Below, piece after piece: positions 61,445 to 64,000 of a stretch of DNA of 64,000 nucleotides (within the stretch, counting starts at the first letter, position 1; each line of letters begins with the position of its first letter). Origin of the DNA: an uncultured Pseudomonas sp. (GTDB lineage: Bacteria; Pseudomonadota; Gammaproteobacteria; Pseudomonadales; Pseudomonadaceae); NCBI RefSeq assembly GCF_946885955.1, contig NZ_CAMPHI010000004.1:114893-178892 (forward strand), read 5' to 3'. The position numbers and the translations under genes are program-made. The notes beneath the pieces are model-generated. The model worked only from the letters and a program-made list of their open reading frames with translations. It searched no databases and was not told where the DNA came from.

Positions 61445-62272
61445 TCACTCGCCCGCAATCAACCGCTCTATGGTTCCGCGCAATTCGGGATGCTCCGGCA
61501 CCTGAATGGCGAATTCATCGCGCAGCACATCAAGCACCGCATCGACATCCCGCAGCTGCACGCGCTCGCTGGTTTCGCCCAGACGGTGGATGGCGAAGCT
61601 GCCGTTGTGCAGGGTTTTACGCAACTGGTGCCCCGTGCGGGCGACGATCATCTGGCCGAGGAAGGGCGACTCCGGGTGAGTGGACACGTACCAGCTGGCG
61701 ACCTTGTAATCGATCTCCGCAGCTGCTTGCAGATCGAACACATACATCGCCCGCCACTCTTCGCCCACCAGCGCACGCAAGGTGTAGCTGCCATCGCGCA
61801 GGGTGAGTCGGTAAGGCTCATGCGGAGTGACCTGCTGCGCTTCGCTGTCGAGCTGCAGCGGGCCGGTCGGCACCATGCCGCCGAACCCCACATCGGCGAT
61901 ATAGCGCACACCATCGAGAGCCACCAACACCAGCATATGCGTGCGCGCAGTCAGCGCATCCTCCGGCCCGCCCATCACCACTCGCCCGGTCAGCCCGCGC
62001 GCCTCAAAGCCCAGCGCCTGCAATAACAGCAGGAACAGCTGATTGAGTTCAAAGCAATAACCGCCGCGCCCCTGGCGCAGCAGCTTGTCCTGAATCGCCG
62101 CGGGGTCCACAGCAACGGGCGCGCGGAGCATGGTCGACAGGGTTTCGAAGGGAAACTCGGCGGTGTGCCGCAATTGCAGTTCGCGCAGAGTTTCCAGGGT
62201 CGGCGGCGGCGCCGACGAGTAGCCAAGGCGCCCAAGGTAGGTTTGCAGATCCAGACTAAATGACTCGCTCAT
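61445..62272 (-). CDS. nat: Arylamine N-acetyltransferase
   Basis: A 275-residue enzyme starting MSESFSLDLQTYLGRLGYSS. The catalytic triad is visible: Cys in QGRGGYCFELNQLF (near residue 73), His in ARTHMLVLVAL (near 111), Asp in YIADVGFGGMVP (near 126). It transfers acetyl from acetyl-CoA to arylamines and hydrazines. No operon partner; flanked by repeats on its 3' side. Confidence 0.94.
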   Translation of the reverse strand: MSESFSLDLQTYLGRLGYSSAPPPTLETLRELQLRHTAEFPFETLSTMLRAPVAVDPAAIQDKLLRQGRGGYCFELNQLFLLLLQALGFEARGLTGRVVMGGPEDALTARTHMLVLVALDGVRYIADVGFGGMVPTGPLQLDSEAQQVTPHEPYRLTLRDGSYTLRALVGEEWRAMYVFDLQAAAEIDYKVASWYVSTHPESPFLGQMIVARTGHQLRKTLHNGSFAIHRLGETSERVQLRDVDAVLDVLRDEFAIQVPEHPELRGTIERLIAGE

Positions 62273-62477
62273 CGTTGTTCCTTCTTGCCCACATGCGCAC
62301 GTTTAACAGCGCCCCGACTGATAGACGAGATACCAGCGCCGAACAAGACAATGGCAAACGAAAATCTCGCCTCTTCATCCTGAACAAGTTGCTACGCTTG
62401 AACGCTTACCCGGCGGCACGAACGAGGCGTGGCGTGCGGGCATTACAGGGTGTGAATAATCAAGGGAAGAGCCAAGC

Positions 62478-63455
62478 ATGCCAGCTGTCAAAATACTGAT
62501 GTGGAACACCCAGCACCTCAACAATCAAAACGAACGCAAGCCCATGAGCGAAGCGTACGACGAAAAACTGGATGCCTTGGCCAGCACCCTGGAACTGTTG
62601 AAACCTGAGATTCTCGCGCTATTCGAAGTCGGCACCACCGGCAATCCGAACTTGCGGCTGGTGGACGACCTGAAAGGCGCTTATACGCTGAAAGCATCCC
62701 TGAGTCAGGAAGGCGGCTTGCGCAAGAGTACGACCCTGGGCTCCATGGTGTTCGTCAGAAACAATGTAGCGGATCAGTTTTCGGAAAAATTCGAGTTGCC
62801 ACTCGGCTCTGACTCCATACGCGCCACCCTGCTATTGCGCGACAAAGAAAACAACCTCTTCGCCTTCTGCCATGCGAACGCCTCATACAAAGCCGCAGCC
62901 CAGGTACGGGAAGACATTCTGCTGCTCGGCCAGCTACAGGGCGAGGGCGAGGGCGGGGAGATCAAAAGGTTGCTGTTCTTCGGCGGCGACCTGAATACCG
63001 AAGCCAGCACTGCTGCGGACGCCATCACCCTCAACCCCAGCAAGGAAAAAATGCTGCGCTGCACACCGGGAGACGCCGGCTTCACCCACATCTCCGTGCG
63101 CACCTCGCTGTCCCTGGCGAAAAAACTTTATGCCGAGGAGAAAAAGAACGCCTATGGCGGGGTGCAACTGAGCGAGAGCGCATATATAAACGCCTGCATG
63201 GGCACCGACGTCGCGTTCGGTGATCTCGCCGTGCCGTCGCTACTGGACTACGCCTATATCAATGAGCACTGCTCATCGAAATCCATCTGCCATGCCGCCG
63301 TCGCGGTGAAAACCCTGAAGGGCGAGACAGGCGAGCTCAAATCCGTTCACCAGTTCAAGCCGGACGAGGTCTACAACGTCGTCGAGCGGGTATACATGGG
63401 CAAGGTGCTGCGCAGTGACCATTTTCCGGTCGCCTACAGGATCGAATACCCCTGA
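62478..63455 (+). CDS. Endonuclease/exonuclease/phosphatase (EEP) family protein
   Basis: A 325-residue protein starting MPAVKILMWNTQHLNNQNER. EEP landmarks: WNTQHL (metal-side Asn), EILALFEVG (metal Glu), FCHANASYK (His), FFGGDLNTE (Asp-x-Asn) and the C-terminal SDHFPVAY (Asp-His). All catalytic positions are present, so it is probably a Mg-dependent nuclease or phosphodiesterase, cytoplasmic as no signal peptide is seen. Substrate unknown; it stands alone. Confidence 0.85.
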   Translation: MPAVKILMWNTQHLNNQNERKPMSEAYDEKLDALASTLELLKPEILALFEVGTTGNPNLRLVDDLKGAYTLKASLSQEGGLRKSTTLGSMVFVRNNVADQFSEKFELPLGSDSIRATLLLRDKENNLFAFCHANASYKAAAQVREDILLLGQLQGEGEGGEIKRLLFFGGDLNTEASTAADAITLNPSKEKMLRCTPGDAGFTHISVRTSLSLAKKLYAEEKKNAYGGVQLSESAYINACMGTDVAFGDLAVPSLLDYAYINEHCSSKSICHAAVAVKTLKGETGELKSVHQFKPDEVYNVVERVYMGKVLRSDHFPVAYRIEYP

Positions 63456-63669
63456 GCCTCGGGGGGCGCGGCAACCAGCGGCGATCGTGGATAAACCTCC
63501 AGGCCGTGCCGGGCTCAGACGTTTAGCTATAGCGTCGCGCGCCCCATCCGCGATATCCCGTTTGATTGCCGACGCTTATGAAAATCGCTGCGCTCAGTAA
63601 GATCTACGAAGCAGTCAGATCAAGCTGCTGGGGATTGTTGGGTGAACGACGCCCCACTATCAGCGAGAT

Positions 63670-63801
63670 GTAGCCTGGGTTGAGCACAGCGATACCCAGG
63701 GGACCGACTCCCGGGTGTCGCTGCGCTCGACCCGGGCTACAGTTGAGGAATGTTCTTCTGCAAGGGACTGCAGACAATGGTGCTTTATCGCCGTGACACA
63801 A
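63670..63801. repeat. 132-base direct repeat, copy 1, containing GTAGCC element
   Basis: GTAGCCTGGGTTGAGCACAG to CGACCCGGGCTAC, followed by AGTTGAGGAATGTTCTTCTG and a tail ending GTGACACAA. The whole 132 bases recur at 63868-63999. The preceding 63456-63669 holds no gene. Confidence 0.85.
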
Positions 63802-63867
63802 CGCCGGAGTGGCTTTTCGTGGGCCTTGCCGTATCGCGCTGGATATCTCCAAAGGAGAACGCGGCAC

Positions 63868-63999
63868 GTAGCCTGGGTTGAGCGCAGCGATACCCAGGGT
63901 GCCGATTCCCGGGTGTCGCTGCGCTCGACCCGGGCTACAGTTGAAGAATGTTCTTCTGCAAGGGACTGCAGATAATGGTGCTCTACCGCCGCGACACAA
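63868..63999. repeat. 132-base direct repeat, copy 2, containing GTAGCC element
   Basis: Same orientation and length as copy 1, with scattered substitutions (for example GACTGCAGATAATGG versus GACTGCAGACAATGG). The next unit may continue past the window edge, so a longer array is possible. Confidence 0.85.
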
Positions 64000-64000
64000 G

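Noticed and set aside
63604..63999. 131-codon reverse frame at the window end
   Set aside because: Translation of the 132-base repeats and their spacer, not a gene.

Overview
The window is high-GC Gammaproteobacterial chromosome, almost certainly Pseudomonas or a close relative. The gene order dnaK-grpE-recN-fur-bamE-rnfH-ratA-smpB-lldR-lldP-lldD-(Fe-S D-lactate dehydrogenase) is, from memory, the P. aeruginosa order. It also has an OprD-type porin, a DUF1652 gene, a tmRNA tag ending in LAA, and Pseudomonas-style REP repeats.

Layout. 1-14.6 kb: housekeeping and lactate block, with a sigma-32-like promoter before grpE, a LexA-like box before recN and two LldR-type operators. 14.7-18.4 kb: two small periplasmic paralogs and a hybrid sensor kinase. 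18.5-27.4 kb: tmRNA (ssrA) whose 3' end is the attachment site of an element of about 8.5 kb. The element has a tyrosine integrase, a filamentous-phage-like replication initiator, a run of very small phage-type genes, a repressor/excisionase switch with a nonsense codon in one arm, and an AT-rich four-gene operon. I read that operon as an ABC-three-component (ABC-3C) conflict system with an extra membrane protein; no coat, Zot or other morphogenesis gene is visible. 27.4-34.9 kb: a TetR-controlled set (SDR, alpha/beta hydrolase, quinone-oxidoreductase-like enzyme), then a divergent CYP152-like P450 with a DUF4336 partner and two small membrane proteins. 34.9-45.5 kb: a probable cyanophycin utilisation locus: two secreted cyanophycinases (one with SLH-like repeats), two basic-amino-acid binding proteins, an OprD porin, an M14-type hydrolase that may be the cyanophycin dipeptidase, an RpiR regulator and an EamA exporter. 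45.5-64 kb: assorted chromosomal genes (BrkB, YjdM, a PslG-like glycosidase, endonuclease I, a cytochrome c4-like protein, a GGDEF protein, PnuC with an NR kinase, PadR with a CrtI-like oxidoreductase, NAT, an EEP-family protein) separated by many copies of several palindromic repeat families.

How it fits together. The lactate block imports and oxidises both lactate isomers under LldR. The cyanophycin block would cut extracellular polymer to beta-Asp-Arg, move it through OprD and the binding proteins, and hydrolyse it in the cell. The tmRNA element looks like a replicating, integrating phage-derived unit in which virion genes have been replaced by a defence-type operon, and it is the most interesting part of the window. 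All names are from reading sequence; no database search was run.
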